Of a DNA stretch of 64,000 nt, positions 1 through 53,862 are shown piece after piece. The DNA is from Microvelia longipes (taxonomy: Eukaryota > Arthropoda > Insecta > Hemiptera > Veliidae). Below the pieces are notes generated by a model, which saw only the letters and a program-made list of their open reading frames with translations, was not told the origin of the DNA and made no database searches. Position 1 is the stretch's first letter. Each line of letters opens with the position of its first letter. The stretch is from the NCBI GenBank assembly GCA_018340805.1, contig JACMZG010001911.1:34011414-34075413 (forward strand). Reading direction: 5' to 3'. The position numbers and the translations under genes are program-made.

Positions 1-1020
1 TTTTTATTATCTAATTTCTTTTATATTTGGTTTTCATTATTTATTGCTTACGTATTACTTGGCGAATAAAAATATTCTTTGAAGAATAGAAAATACAATG
101 CAACAATAATTATTTATAACAAAGAAATATGAAGAATAAACTACAATTTATCCACTTACTAAGTTCACTGTAACGTGACAATATTTAAACAATTCACAAT
201 TATTTATAGTAATTATTATATAGTAGGATTATCATCATCAAAACCATTATGTACACATCTTAAGGGTTTCAAGTAGACTGTGCACTCACAACTGGACTTT
301 ATTTTGTGAAAATATGAGTATATAGTATTGAAGTGACCAAGTAACAGTAGATTTAATTAAACATTAGATTCCTTGATGGCAATAATAGTTGGATATTATA
401 AATTGATTATTAATTTTATTAAATTAGTTTGACTCATTGTCACCACAAGTATTAGAAATTATGTCGATTTTTCATTATAGGAAATATTAGAACTTAGATA
501 ATTTTCAAAGAAAATTTCGCTTAATGTTGTTGTCTTATCATGAAAGCAGAGGAGGGGGGGCTCCCCTCTTCAGCTGATGCGGAAACGTGAATGTCTCCAA
601 AAGTGTATGTTATAAAATATCTGAAACGACCCCTCCCCCATTTGCTGCTTCTCGACGATCTTATCATTGTAATTTTCATTGAGAAAAACATATTTTTAAA
701 GAACGATACTTTTATTGCGTAATAGTATATTTTACAGACAATATGGTTTTCAAGAATAATTAATAGTTTTTACGTTGATGGCAAGAATTCCCAGATAAAT
801 TATTATTTAATTGGTATAATCACATACTCGTTAGGAAAACACTAAATGCTAAAATGTTTACCAACTTTGTATTATTTACGTGACACTACTCGTGAATAAT
901 CAAATGTATAATCTAAATTTAATGCTAAATATTATAAATCTTATTTTTAATCGATTTATATTGAATAGTATATCACCATGAAATGACACGTAAAAAATAG
1001 GGGCCATAGTTTAAAACAAG
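1..1020. other. AT-rich intergenic DNA, nothing recognised
   Basis: No reading frame, repeat copy or transposon motif that I can support. A short G-rich/C-rich patch near 550-640 is the only break in the AT-rich background. Confidence 0.6.
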
Positions 1021-1239
1021 TGGCCGCTAAAAGACAATTTAGCCTTAGATCACTGGTTAATACGCCTCGAAGGATTTCCTTCGAGGCTGAGCTTTATACT
1101 TTTAACAAAACAAGTTGAACCCCAACCGTCGATGCTGGTGAAACTAATGGCAGAAAACCAATACCGTCTACCAAAACGGCAAACGGCCAACATTTGCATG
1201 CGAAACCAATAAATGTAAGTCTCACCTTTGGTTGAGTTG

Positions 1240-2700
1240 TTGCGATGTTCAGAGTTCTGATTATTAATTAAATAAAGAAATTTTCGAATTAGTCTGCAAA
1301 TGCCTTGCAGAGTGTTATGAGTCAGACAGAATGTTAGCTAACTATTATTATGACAAGCTTATGAAACCTGGTGCAGTACTCGCGAAATCTTGTTTAGAAT
1401 CTCTCCAGGCTTTCGTTAAAGAATTTCATGACAATTTAAAAGGTATAAAACTCCCTCACTTCGCAGTTTTTTGTGTTTTAGTCTAGATATAGGGCATCTA
1501 GATCCGCCTATCCGCAAAGAATTCGAATCCAAATATGTTACTAATGATAAGATTCCAACTTTTACTTTCTTAATATCCTTTGTTAAATCGGAGTACCGCC
1601 TTTTAAGTTCACTGACATTACCCGCAAAGTCGTTGCTTCAAAATCAAACAGCTATAGTAAGTATTTAAGTATTTACTCAGTACAACAATAAGATTTAAAC
1701 ATTCGGGAAATGCTGGTACAAAAAATACGAGAGCAAGAATTGTTTCGCGCCTGGAACTTATTGAAGTTGTGCTGTTGTCTTAACTCTAAAACTTAATCAA
1801 GTAAATTCTTATATTATCAGTAAGTTACCCTTAAGTAGTTTCAGTACTCACTTAAAACAAGCGACTGTTCAATTATTCTATTATGGATTAGAAAACAGCC
1901 TCATTTGTTGAACACTTTTATCGGTAACCGTGTGGCCGCGATTTAAGAGCACACTTCTAAATCCTGTTGGCAACGGATTCTTACTCAGTACATTATAGCT
2001 GACGTAGGTTCTCAAGGCCTTATTAGTGACACTATAAAATCTTATACTTAGAGTTGGAGGTTTCATTTGTGTTTCTAGTGTGTTGTCCTTTACAGCTAAA
2101 AATCCTTTTTTGCTTAGTCATAATAGTTACTTAACTCATATTATCTCATACTATCATACCTTATATTTAAATTGTGATAGCCGAATGCTTTAGGGCATTT
2201 TGTGCAGGCAATTCTGGATAATTAACGCCCGCCAAACTATTAGAAAGATTATTTATAAATGTATTGGTAAAAGATGTTTGCGCTTTCGTAGTAGTACCAC
2301 CAACTCGCCCATGGGCTGTTTACCTTCTGCAAGGATTATTCCTAATCGTCCGTTTTTACACTGGGCTGTCAATTTGGCTGGCCCCTTTATTATTAAAGAA
2401 ACTCTATTTAATAAAGCCTACTTCGCCCTATTTGTCTGTTTCTCTATAAAAGCTGTTCATAGAAAAGTTTTAACTAGTTTTTCCGCAGCTTGCTGTATAG
2501 GTATTCGATAGATTTGTATCTAGAGGAGAACTGGGCAAGGAAATATATTGCGACCAGGGCAACAAATTTAAAGGCTCTGTCTGAAAACTTGCAGGATATT
2601 ACCACCAATAAAATTATTACGTTAATTATCAAGTTATTACATCAGAAAAAGCGTTCAAAAGTTATCGTGTTCCATAGAAACTTTTCCTAAATGTTTCAAC
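1240..2700 (+). mobile_element. Decayed BEL/Pao LTR retrotransposon (gag and integrase remnants)
   Basis: Around 1300-1640 the plus strand reads a gag-like piece with HLDPPIRKEFESKY and TFTFLISFVKSEYRLL, as in BEL/Pao Gag. At 2200-2500 it reads FWIINARQTIRKIIYKC, PMGCLPSARIIPN, GPFIIKETLFNKAYFALFVC, the BEL/Pao integrase core with its zinc-finger end, followed by a shifted CDQGNKFKGS near 2550. Frames change several times and stops are frequent; the protease, RT and RNase H core and any LTRs were not found. A dead, internally deleted copy. Confidence 0.75.
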
Positions 2701-3422
2701 AAGAACGCGGAGAAACTGAGCTTAGCATAAACTGAGCTTTTAATGATTGCTCAATATGTTGTAACGAAGCTGATTATCAAAGGACCATCATGGCTGTATA
2801 TAATACATTCGAAAAGCATGTGCATTTTCTTTGACAAATCCAGGACAACTGATATGCTAGTAGTAACTGCTAACATAAATGTAAAAACAGAAAATTTAAG
2901 TGAGAAAATTGATTTTAAAGTAAGGAAGCAAGCGTTTATTTGTCCAGCCAGCGGACCTCCGCGCCAAAATTTTTACCTAGCTAACTTAAAATTGAATATC
3001 AAGTGAAATCTATTGAAGCCTTATTTTCATGATATCGTTTTAGCCTACCTTAGAACTTGAGATGTAAACATAAATAACTTAGATATTAATTCGGATTTAA
3101 AAAAAATCGCAGACTAAAAGCTCCATGCGGGAAGTCGATGTATCTATCAACTTAATCATTCACAGTTCGTATATAGCGAATATTTATCTGAAATAACGCT
3201 GTGTGACAAAAGTGACAGATGTGAGGGATTGATTCCGCTATGCCTGTTGATTTAAAAAAAATATGTAACTGTTTTGGGTCTATTTTATCATTATAAACTC
3301 TTCAGTCTCGCTCTTACTTCAAGGGAGTGAAGAGGGTACCTATAATTTTATCTTTGCCAGATAATGTTTAATGTCTGTGATCTAAAAAGGTCTGGGTTTG
3401 TCAAATATAGCCGGTAGGAGAA
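2701..3422. other. Intergenic DNA with one fragment of a dispersed repeat
   Basis: No gene. Near 2945-2975 a piece (AGCGGACCTCCGCGCC) matches the reverse strand of the GCGCGGTGGTCCGC family found intact in the foldback next door. The rest is AT-rich and unremarkable. Confidence 0.5.
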
Positions 3423-4135
3423 AAATTCTGGCGCGGTGGTCCGCATATCGGGCGAATTTCCTTTGGATGCGTGTTTCCGTGCTTTTTACATTATATAAGT
3501 TTACAACTACTAAATAAATAATTCCGGCGCGGTGGTCCGCTGTCGGGCGAATTTCATTTAGAATGCGTTTTTCCGTGCTAAACAACCTATTTCTTGCTTA
3601 TGCAAAAACCATGCCCATTGCGTGGTTCCGGTTCATGCTTAAGAACCTAGCAGTTACTCAATTGTCAAGCACTGCTCGTAACTCATTTTGTCTGTATTTT
3701 CCAAAGGAAATGCGCTAAAACCTTGAAAGATAACTGACTAAGCTTAAAGATAAGTAACTAAGCTTTAAACTAGTGCAAATAATAGTGCGTACTTCTAATT
3801 TTGGAGGCATAGTTTTGTACAACCAACTGGATAATTATGCGCATTTCCTTCGGAAAATACAGACAAAATGAGTTACGAGCAGTGCTTGACAATTGAGTAA
3901 CTGCTTAGGTTCTAAAGCATGAACCGGAACCACGCAATGGGCATGGTTTTTGCATAAGCAAGAAATAGGTTGTTTAGCACGGAAAAACGCATTCTAAATG
4001 AAATTCGCCCGACAGCGGACCACCGCGCCGGAATTATTTATTTAGTAGTTGTAAACTTATATAATGTAAAAAGCACGAAAACACGCATCCAAAGGAAATT
4101 CGCCCGACATGCGGACCACCGCGCCAGAATTATTT
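3423..4135. repeat. Large foldback element, about 290-bp inverted arms
   Basis: Left arm about 3423-3710 and right arm about 3841-4135 are near-identical reverse complements around a 130-bp spacer. Each arm holds two copies of GCGCGGTGGTCCGC...GGGCGAATTTC plus a unique stretch (CCATGCCCATTGCGTGG). No transposase frame. Likely a non-autonomous foldback/MITE; related single copies occur near 2950, 23034 and 32720. Confidence 0.8.
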
Positions 4136-4330
4136 TCTAGTTGTAAACTTATATTAGGTAAAAAAACGATAAAAATTATTGTACCTACTCGGATTTGAAC
4201 CCAGGTACTCTGGGTTTGAGTTTTCGCATCCAAAGGAAATTCGCCCGACATGCGGACCACCGCGCCAGAATTATTTTCTAGTTGTAAACTTATATTAAGT
4301 AAAAAAAACGATAAAAAATTATCGACCCTT
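4086..4330. repeat. Tandem pair, about 122-bp unit, with tRNA T-arm-like box
   Basis: Two adjacent copies of a unit beginning CATCCAAAGGAAATTCGCCC and running through GCGGACCACCGCGCCAGAAT to a poly-A-like stretch. On the minus strand the segment at 4183-4206 reads GGGTTCAAATCCG, matching the RNA polymerase III B box, so the unit may derive from a tRNA-type SINE. No clear A box was found. Confidence 0.55.
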
Positions 4331-4359
4331 CCAGGATGAACCCAGGTACCCAGCGTTTG

Positions 4360-4720
4360 AGTGGTCGTATTTACTCCGGACCACTGGCATTCAACTCAGA
4401 GGCCCAAAAAACATTGAAACGACACCCTACTCGAAATTTAATTTTTAACGACCGTAATTTTGGTTTCTATAATTTTGTGGTTTTTTCGACTTTTTTGGTC
4501 ACTTAAAGTGGTCGTATCGACTTCGGACCGGTTTCATTCGATTCAGCGCCCAAAATTACATAGAAAACGACACCCTACTCGAAATTTATTTTTTATCGAC
4601 CTAAATTTTGGTTTTCGGTAATTTACAATGGTTTTTTCGATTTTTTGGTCACTTAGAGTGGTCGTATCGACTTCGGACCGGTTTCATTCGATTCAGCGTC
4701 ATAAAAAACATAAATAATTT
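4360..4720. repeat. Tandem array, about 150-bp unit, 2-3 copies
   Basis: The string GTGGTCGTATCGACTTCGGA recurs at about 4509 and 4659, with a diverged copy near 4361. Each is followed by a CGACACCCTACTCGAAATTT block. Short satellite-like array; no coding potential. Confidence 0.75.
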
Positions 4721-4925
4721 GACCTTTTTCGCGGCAAAAATATTAACCCCTGAATTTTGCCGATTTTTTGAAAATTTCGCTGACTCAGCAAACCGGGTTA
4801 ATGACGTCACCAAAACCTGGTTTTCAATAGGGTTCGTGTCCTCCTAAGGTTGATTTTTGTACCAAGTTTGGTTAAAAAATATTAATCCGTTCGAAAGATA
4901 GAGTGTTTACAAGAAGTGTCTAGAA

Positions 4926-4928
<3 letters not shown>

Positions 4929-5014
<86 letters not shown>

Positions 5015-5025
5015 CATACATATAT

Positions 5026-5067
<42 letters not shown>
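4929..5067. repeat. (TA)n microsatellite
   Basis: Long (TA)n run with a few AA or AC interruptions. The apparent reading frames of alternating Tyr-Ile across it are artefacts. Confidence 0.95.
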
Positions 5068-5074
<7 letters not shown>

Positions 5075-5399
5075 GCGAAAATTATTTTTCGTCATTAGGA
5101 CCTCTGAAACGGATTTGTGTCGTGGTCCGAGGTAGAATTCCGCCATGACGCTATCCCATTAGGCGAATTCCAAAGGAAATTCGCTAAAATTGATTTATTC
5201 AATATTGATCTGAACAGAAGAACCATGACAGACAGTATATTGCGAGCTGTATAGCTATATGAAGTGAGCGCCAAAAGAGGTTTTCTCTTGGCCAAGCGGC
5301 AAAGCCTCAAATTTTCCTTTTCTTCACATATTACCTCATAAATATATAGAGTATATTCTATAAAGTTGTTCTATAAATAAATATAGTAATAACGAAGGC

Positions 5400-7200
5400 A
5401 CAGTTCAAACACTTTAGTATTGTATACAATCTAGACGGATATACTGCTTACTATGACACAGGTACCACAAGAAATGACGGTGTTATCGTTTATTGCAAAA
5501 GTGATTTAGAAGTTAAAAATACATTTTTCAAACCAATAAAAAATTATAACAGTATACTGGTTCAAGTAAATAAGATAGGACATATATTTAACATTATCAG
5601 TGTGTATAGGAACGTGGGACATAAAAGTTGAAGATTACTTATTTAACTTTGAAGCATTTTTACAATCCCGGCTTTTAATAGTATACATGAAATAGAAGTT
5701 ATAATTGGTGTCAAAAATATTGACTTATTCAAAAATGACTTTTATACCAATAACTATCTTGATATTATTATTCACTATATCAAATATAACAGTTCTAACC
5801 TAATAATAATAACAATAGTAATGCCCGCTTTAAGGCCTTTCGACCCTTCAGGGTATTCGCCCTGCGGGAACAACCTCGGGTGGGTCACATATACTGTGCT
5901 CAAGGTAAAGCTAAAGTTGGCGAAATCTTATTACATCAAATTCTATTCCTAATAGATCCCATAATATATACATGCAATTTGTCTTTAGAGCAAGGAATAT
6001 GTCTTACTACACTTAAAGAAGCCGTTATGATTCCTTTACATAAAAGTGGGGATAAAAACGATTCCAAGAACTATAGACCGATATCGTTAATTTCAAATGT
6101 GGGTAAAATTTTAGAAAATGTATGAAAATAAGGGTAGTTAGATTCTTAACTGATAACTAACTATTGACAGAGCAGCAATTTGGCTGCATAAAGGGGAAAA
6201 GTACTGACGACGCTATCAACAAACTAACTGACTATATATACAAAGATCTCGACTTAAACATGAAGTCTATTGCTTTTTTTATTGATTTAAAGGATGCCTT
6301 TGACAATGTGTTTCATGAACTGTTTCGTAAAAAAATAATATCAATGGGCATTTCTGAAACTTACTATAAATGGTTTGAAAGTTATCTCTATCAGAGAAAG
6401 CAAAGATTAAAATATAGGTAATGAGTTGAGTGATATGACCTATATGACCTTTGGACTGCCTCAAGGAACTTTAATGGCTCCCGTGGCTTTTTTGGCTTAT
6501 ATTAACGAGTTAAGTTCAGTACAAACTTATGACGCATTTAGTGAATGCGTTTTGTCCGTTGACGACAGTTCACTCCACTATAGTGGACATAACTACTGTA
6601 CTACTGTTTACAGAAACGCTAGTAGAGGACTGACTGTAGTTAGGAAATGGTTAGATGAAAATTTATTAACTTTAAATACTGAAAAAACATGATACCTTAC
6701 TTTTTCAATGGACTTCTGGGGACAACCAAAAAATAACTTAAAACTAAAATTACACAACTGTGATTGCACTAGTATGACTTTTGACTGTAAATGTACCAAT
6801 ATTATTGATAAGGTTCCGCGTATGAAATACTTAGGAGTAACTAATGATCAGCACCTAAACTGGAAAGACCAAATTGAAAATTTGTCAAATAAATTAAGAA
6901 AATTAGTTTATTACTTCGTTTGCTTATAACGCTCTACGGACTAACTGCGCGTATGGGACCGGAGCTAAAACCAACTTAGAACCTGTTCGGGTATTACAAA
7001 AAAAAGGTTTTACAAATTCTTTTGACAGTTCCAAAGTTATATTCTGCTGATAAATTAATGCCTGTAATGACTCTTGATGTACTTTTTCACAGATCAGTTT
7101 TGCTAAACTCTTTGACCAACAGAAAGACTTAGTTGACCATAATCATGCAACTAGACAAAAAACTAACAGACTTGTTACAATCATAGATATCATAATTATA
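5400..7200 (+). mobile_element. Decayed CR1/Jockey-like non-LTR retrotransposon
   Basis: Plus strand, several frames. 5420-5620 resembles the AP-endonuclease (YNLDGYTAYYDTGTTRNDG). 5950-6130 has the RT start (KNYRPISLISNVGKILE), 6170-6420 QQFGCIKGKSTDDAI and FFIDLKDAFD, 6440-6690 GLPQGTL and a corrupted catalytic SVDD. 6790-6870 has MKYLGVTNDQHLNW, 6980-7190 the C-terminal region. Stops and shifts in every part make it a dead copy. It carries a SINE fragment inside. Confidence 0.8.
5805..5882 (-). mobile_element. SINE 3'-end fragment inside the LINE remnant
   Basis: AATGCCCG(C)TTTAA(G)GCC ... CCTGCGGGAACAACCTC.GGTGG matches the 3' region of the tRNA-like SINE at 35.03-35.28 kb, with an ATT-type repeat on the same side. 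It lies between the endonuclease and RT parts of the LINE, so it inserted later. Confidence 0.6.
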
Positions 7201-8700
7201 TATTTTTCATTATTTGCTTTTCATCAAAAAATGTTTTGTAATAAGTGTTAGTTTTGGATATTTATGATATCCTGCAGATGACCAATGTTTTGTCACTCTA
7301 GACTTTAGATTAATGTTTTACCCTTTGATAGAGCGCAGCGAGACCGAAGTAATACCACCTTATATGCTTTGTATAATCATGACATACAAAGCGACGACCA
7401 AGCAAGTCGAGGACGAGCAAAGCGAGTCCAAAGTTGTTTTAAAAAGTACCGAAAATTTTTCTGAACCCGATATTTGAATTACAATTCATGGAAATTCGGC
7501 TCGACAGCACCTATGATAATAGACAGCCGAACGATACTTACTAAGTGCTAACTTCAAGAAGGAAGTTTCGGGATCATGCCAGCACAGTGTTTCTCAAGAT
7601 AACAGACTTTTTTTCAATGGGATTATTATAAAAACTAACTTTTATAAATAGAAAATTATATTTAAAAGTTAAATTATTTAACATTAACAAAAAACTTACA
7701 TATGAAGTAACTTGCAAAAAATTACTAAATAATTCAATTAAAAAGTGTATGACCTCTGATAAGTACAACTTTAAAGTAAATACGTATTGTGCAGTTATTA
7801 TTTTTGTCCTATTTTTAAAAGGGCATAGCTCTACTTCTGGTAGGTATTGTGATATTAAACAGTAAGGGATTTGTTTAGTTCATTTGGGATCCATTTTATT
7901 AAAATTGATTTAAGCATACTTTATTTCCTCAAAAAATAACTGTAAATGTATATTGATAAATACAATCTAATCTATTATTTACTTTTCATGGTTGATTTTC
8001 AACCAGTTTTGTGGTATTTTTTTATTCCTAACACATTTATTCTAAGATTCTTTTTCCAATATCATTGTGAAATAGTATATTATTACTAGGCTCTTAAGTG
8101 GCAAAGATATTTACTGCCTCGCTTTAAAAATGTTAATTAAATACTTTGAACTTTTTATATTTCCCTGCAGATGGGAGATTAAGGCTAACTATTCTTCCTA
8201 CTCTTTTAAGTGAAAAGTATATCATTACACCTTATTTAGAAAAGAAGGAAACGTAAAATTTCATGTTTTTTAATTGTTTAACATAATTAATATTATATTT
8301 AAATTATTTAATACACAATAAAATTTCTATATAGTCTGCAATCAAATTATGTTTTAGTTGTTTTTCTACTTACTTTCTCTACTTCCAACGTACTACTAGC
8401 TCCCTCGGCTACTTTTCGGGATTTAATTTCCTAGTTCCCTTGGACAAATCATCTGGATGGTTCAAAGACGCTAGGGCGTAATGATTTTGTTTTCTCCCTT
8501 GGTGCATAAATTGGCGCATAAATAACTGTTACGTATATTTAGTATTTTACTATTTTATAAATCTTAGTGTAATTACTTTGAATTACCAATTGATTTTTAT
8601 ACGTTTTTACTGAAGCTTAGCTTGATAAACATCGGCGATGTAGTGCTAAATTGGAATTGTTTTGATTTTGCGACATTTTTTATAAACTATTTAAGGATTT
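7200..8700. other. Intergenic DNA downstream of aldehyde oxidase, no gene seen
   Basis: AT-rich, no coherent frame. A GC-richer patch near 7330-7560 looks like repeat debris (GACGAGCAAAGCGAGTCC, with a similar string near 27440), but I cannot assign it. Confidence 0.5.
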
Positions 8701-8702
8701 AT

Positions 8703-8708
8703 TTTATT
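8703..8708 (-). promoter_or_regulatory. Candidate poly(A) signal for aldehyde oxidase
   Basis: AATAAA on the minus strand about 117 bases beyond the stop codon. Such hexamers are frequent in this AT-rich DNA, so the assignment rests on position only. Confidence 0.35.
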
Positions 8709-8824
8709 CTCTATGGGTGTAAAAAATGGATTTTTTAGACTCTAATATTAATATTTCACAGCTTTCCTTTTAAAACATTAAGTAAATATTACATGCATGA
8801 AATTCGTGCCAAAAGGATTTTAGC

Positions 8825-49928
<41,104 letters not shown>

Positions 49929-51110
49929 TTTGAAAAATCTGTAACTTTATATTAAAAGAAAACTAGATATGTATTTTAGCAATATAATAATAAAAATAGT
50001 TTCTACAAATTATCACTATTTTAAATTAGATTATTTAATAATTTACATTTTAAAAAAAAATAATTCAACCATGCAGCAAATCACAAATAAAGAATTAGTA
50101 TATTTTATAAAAATATAGGGATTTTAAAAGTACATCACTAAAGTATTTTTTACTATTTTAAAATTTAAAAAATACTTTTTTTAATTTTAATTGTTAATTT
50201 TAATTTTTGACTTTTATAGCAGAATAATATGTATGATTTTTATTTTAATAAAATGTTTAAAGTAATGTGCATGCGAACAAGTCTTAGTGAAGACTGACGA
50301 ATAATAAAGAAGTTCGTCAATGCATTAACTGACCTCATACTTTTCCCTCTGGTCACAGTTCTAAAAAGGTTATAGTCTACTAACTTGTTCTTACAAAGCA
50401 AACATATTGGTATCGAACGTCAAGGTTAATTTCATTACAATTTCTTTTATCAATCATCCAAATTAAAGGGTTTAAACTAATAACTAATACAATCGTCAAA
50501 TTATTTATTGAAATGTATTGCTAAAATCTGATCTAGAGTTTACACAATATTTAATAATGTGGAAAACTGCAATGATGGTTGACAAAATTTGATTCTTTGA
50601 TTTATTCGGTTATTTATTTGACCTAAATATGACAAAACGATAATAACAAATATTTTACACCTAATATTAATAATAATGCTTGTATGAGTTTCCATAATAT
50701 AATGAAATCTAGTCCGTTATTATTTTATATTTTTTAATATAGGTAATTTATAATTTTAATTACTTTTTTTCAGTGCGCTTTTACATTTTTAGTTTTTTTG
50801 CAAGAAAAGATATTGTTTAAATTTGGAATAATATAATCAGGTAATATTAGTAGGTAATATGAAAAAAATTGGCAAGGCATAAAATATCATTTATTTAATC
50901 TAAAAAATAAAAACCACCAATAGTAAAAGATATTGAAGAATCAGCTACCGTCAATACTTGCTGTTGTATATAAATATCCCCAGACCGGTTCCTGCTTACC
51001 ACCATCATCAGCAGGCGGGCAAAATATATAGAGCAACCCTCTATATATATATATATATATATATAATCAACGAATATCTTTAAAGGGCTCGCCGTACTCA
51101 CCCTGCTGGT
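49929..51110. other. Upstream region of aldehyde oxidase
   Basis: Presumably holds the promoter, but no TATA/initiator pair can be singled out in such AT-rich DNA. About 50935-50975 (AATCAGCTACCGTCAATACT) is inverted at about 62775-62815, outside the terminal repeats of the 51-62-kb nest. Confidence 0.4.
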
Positions 51111-51435
51111 CAGTGGCGTAGCCAGGGGGGGGGCTGAGGGGGCTTCAGCCCCCCCCGAAATTTTTACATACCTAAACCCGCAATAAATGTGTGAAAAAAG
51201 CTATAAAAATATATAAAATACTAAATTAAATAACATATATTTTTTAACAATAAACTTATAATATAAATATCATAATATATCAAATACATATATAAAAATA
51301 GAAAGATATACAAATAATTTGAAAACAGTGAACAATACAAAGTAAAGTTGGCTTGTCCGAAATATTATCTCGAAGTTCCAATTACGACATAACGGTCAGT
51401 TAGGTCTTTCAGTAATAACTGTGTGACCTGTGCTT

Positions 51436-51512
51436 AGAATAATACTATATATAGAAGGAGCACAGGACCGTAAACACAATGTAATACCACTGATAACACG
51501 AAAGCCGGTTAA
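51436..51512. repeat. Solo left end of foldback family B
   Basis: TTAGAATAATACTATATATA...AAAGCCGGTT, almost identical to 12993-13070, without the matching right arm. It abuts the start of a family A-like element. Confidence 0.85.
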
Positions 51513-52192
51513 CATGATAAATCCATTTTTTAACCATCAAAATCGGTCCAGTAAAACCGGAGATACAAATGTTGAAAGATTACTAAAATGTTTTCCCATA
51601 TTAACATTTTTAAGAATTAGACAGACTTAAAAATCATGCATATTTTGTTAAACTGCAGGTAATATAGAGTTGTTCTAGAGAAAGAAGTCAACACAGCTCT
51701 AATATTTGATGACTTAATGACCGACATATAATGCTGAAAGATAGGTAAAAACTTAAATTGTAGAAAAATACACTTTTTTATGCATAAAAATATGCATAAT
51801 TTTTAAGTCTGCCTAATTCTTAAACATGTTCATGTTCGTATGGAAAATATGACATTTTAAGGTTTTTGTGCGTTTTTGGACTAAAATGTATGCTTATTAG
51901 ATGTTTTTTCGGTAATCTTTCAACATTTGTACCTCTGGTTTTACTGGACCGATTTTGATGGTTAAAAATGGATTTATCACAAATTTAATCAACTTTAAAA
52001 AACAACCCTTTAAATTTTGGGATAAAATCAATAGGAACACCGTTGTTGGGCGAAAACAGAATTTGAGGTCATTTTTCAGATTTTTAAGGGGCCCCGGGGC
52101 TAAAATTCCCTTATCAGAAACGGCTGACCACCTGATTCATTATCAGAGAGCCAGAATAAGTCGATCTAGTGGGTTAAACCTTTGGGGCTAGA
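51513..52192. mobile_element. TIR element, family A copy 3
   Basis: Contains inner inverted repeats (GGTCCAGTAAAACCGGAGAT near 51545 and complement near 51930). It ends with ATCAGAGAGCCAG...GATCTAGTGGGTTAAACCTT, matching the right end of the 9.15-kb copy. A central mirror (TGTAGAAAAATACACTTTTT with TGCATAAAAATATGCAT) adds secondary structure. Confidence 0.6.
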
Positions 52193-52689
52193 CGGTCACG
52201 TTTTTTGCGTCTGGCTCTTGTACTATAATATATGACTTATAAAAGTTAATTTCAAATGGAACGTAGGCAAAAAGCGAGAAATTAAACCACGCCTACTTAG
52301 TTGAAAAGTAGGTCTGCCACGGCGCTAGCGTCGATCGGAATCCAAATTTTCCCACCATTGGGTCGACAGTCTTACTGTTTAAATATCTATAGTCTCTGGT
52401 TTGTACAATCCGGTAAATGACAAGTACCCCTGATGTCGCGGACTATTTCAAAATTTACTTAATATAATATTATAATAAAAATTAAATGTTTTATTAATTT
52501 TACGTTATAAAAAAAATTTAATACAATATGTGCAAAATATAGTTTGTATTTATAACTATGTGTATTTTATTGATTATATACTTAACCAGAAACAATTTAT
52601 TTATTTATTTAATATAAAATAATATTATTATTTAATAATAAACAAAAAAAACAATGCATACATTGTAATTTTGTCTATATTTTAACGGT

Positions 52690-52741
52690 ATATATATATA
52701 TTATATATAAATATATATATATATATTATATATATATATTA

Positions 52742-52830
<89 letters not shown>
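52690..52830. repeat. (TA)n-rich microsatellite
   Basis: TA repeats with TTA/AAT breaks, ending where the next repeated unit starts. Confidence 0.9.
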
Positions 52831-52832
<2 letters not shown>

Positions 52833-53024
52833 ACCGTGGGGCTTTGGGTGAACTCACACCGGATGGCCAGTCCGGAACCCCACAGAAAAAGGGGATTCCT
52901 TTGACTAGGAATCCTGGCCTAATTAAGTCTGAAAAGATATCAGGGTGTTAATCAGAAAACATAAGTAGCATTCAGAGTTAATACGTTTATTGATAAATGT
53001 AAGCTGACATATATATTTATACGT

Positions 53025-53862
53025 TGTATTAAAATAACTAGTATAATAGTAGGTATGCTTAACAGGTCTAGGTAAGATCAGTCAGTTTCCTAAGTTACTC
53101 AATACTACTATGCACATACAAACGGGAAACTCTACTATAGGACAAAGAATTACTTACAGGTCGCTGCGACGATAAATGTGAGGAGCATCTTATCTCTTAC
53201 TCGATTTTCAAGCTGATATTAATTGGTTACTGAAACCGTACTATTAAATGACTATCTGATTACTGTATTGTTACTACTCTAATAACTCTTCTATCACTTC
53301 TTGACAACTCTCTCTATAACTACTTCATTACTACTTATGACTCTCCTATCACTTCTTGACGTCTCTCTCTATAACTGCTTGTTAACTCTCTCGATTGGTC
53401 TCCAGAGCTAGCTTAAATAGCCAAGGTGTAACCCCTTCCAGAAGACCAATCATATCGGCACGTGTGCTCATTGAAACATAATCTAATTGGACATGTTAAA
53501 TTCACGGGTTTCACTCACACTCATTCACACTGACATAACAACGCATTCATTTACAGGCTTTCAAGGTTAAAAGAACATGTTAATTAAAAACATCTGCCGA
53601 TGTTATCTCATAGAAGCATAATCTATTTAGACATGTTAAATTCACGGGTTTCACTCACACTCATTCACACTGACATAACAACGCATTCATTTACAGGCTT
53701 TCAAGGTTAAAAGAACATGTTAATTAAAAACATCTGCCGATGTTATCTCGACCCTGATATTGTCCCAACTCAGGATGATCTCATCCCAACTCAGAATGAT
53801 CTCATCCTTCAAATATGTTGTGTTCAAACTCAATAACAAACTTAATAACAAGCTTAACCAAG
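53025..53862 (-). repeat. Left long direct repeat (putative 3' LTR of env element)
   Basis: Shares ordered blocks with 61105-62503: GTTGTATT(T)AAATAACTAG, CTCTCTCGATTGGTCTCC, AGAGCTAGCTT, GGGTTTCACTCACACTCATT and TCATCCTTCAAATATGTT. It contains a 137-bp tandem duplication (53503-53610, 53642-53749) of the GGGTTTCACTCAC block. If these are LTRs, the element reads on the minus strand. Exact TG/CA ends were not located. Confidence 0.55.

Noticed and set aside
4183..4206. A functional tRNA gene on the minus strand
   Set aside because: Only a T-arm/B-box-like string is present; no acceptor stem, D-arm or anticodon arm could be assembled.
53503..53749. CRISPR-like repeat pair
   Set aside because: A 137-bp tandem duplication in eukaryotic DNA, no short repeat-spacer pattern.
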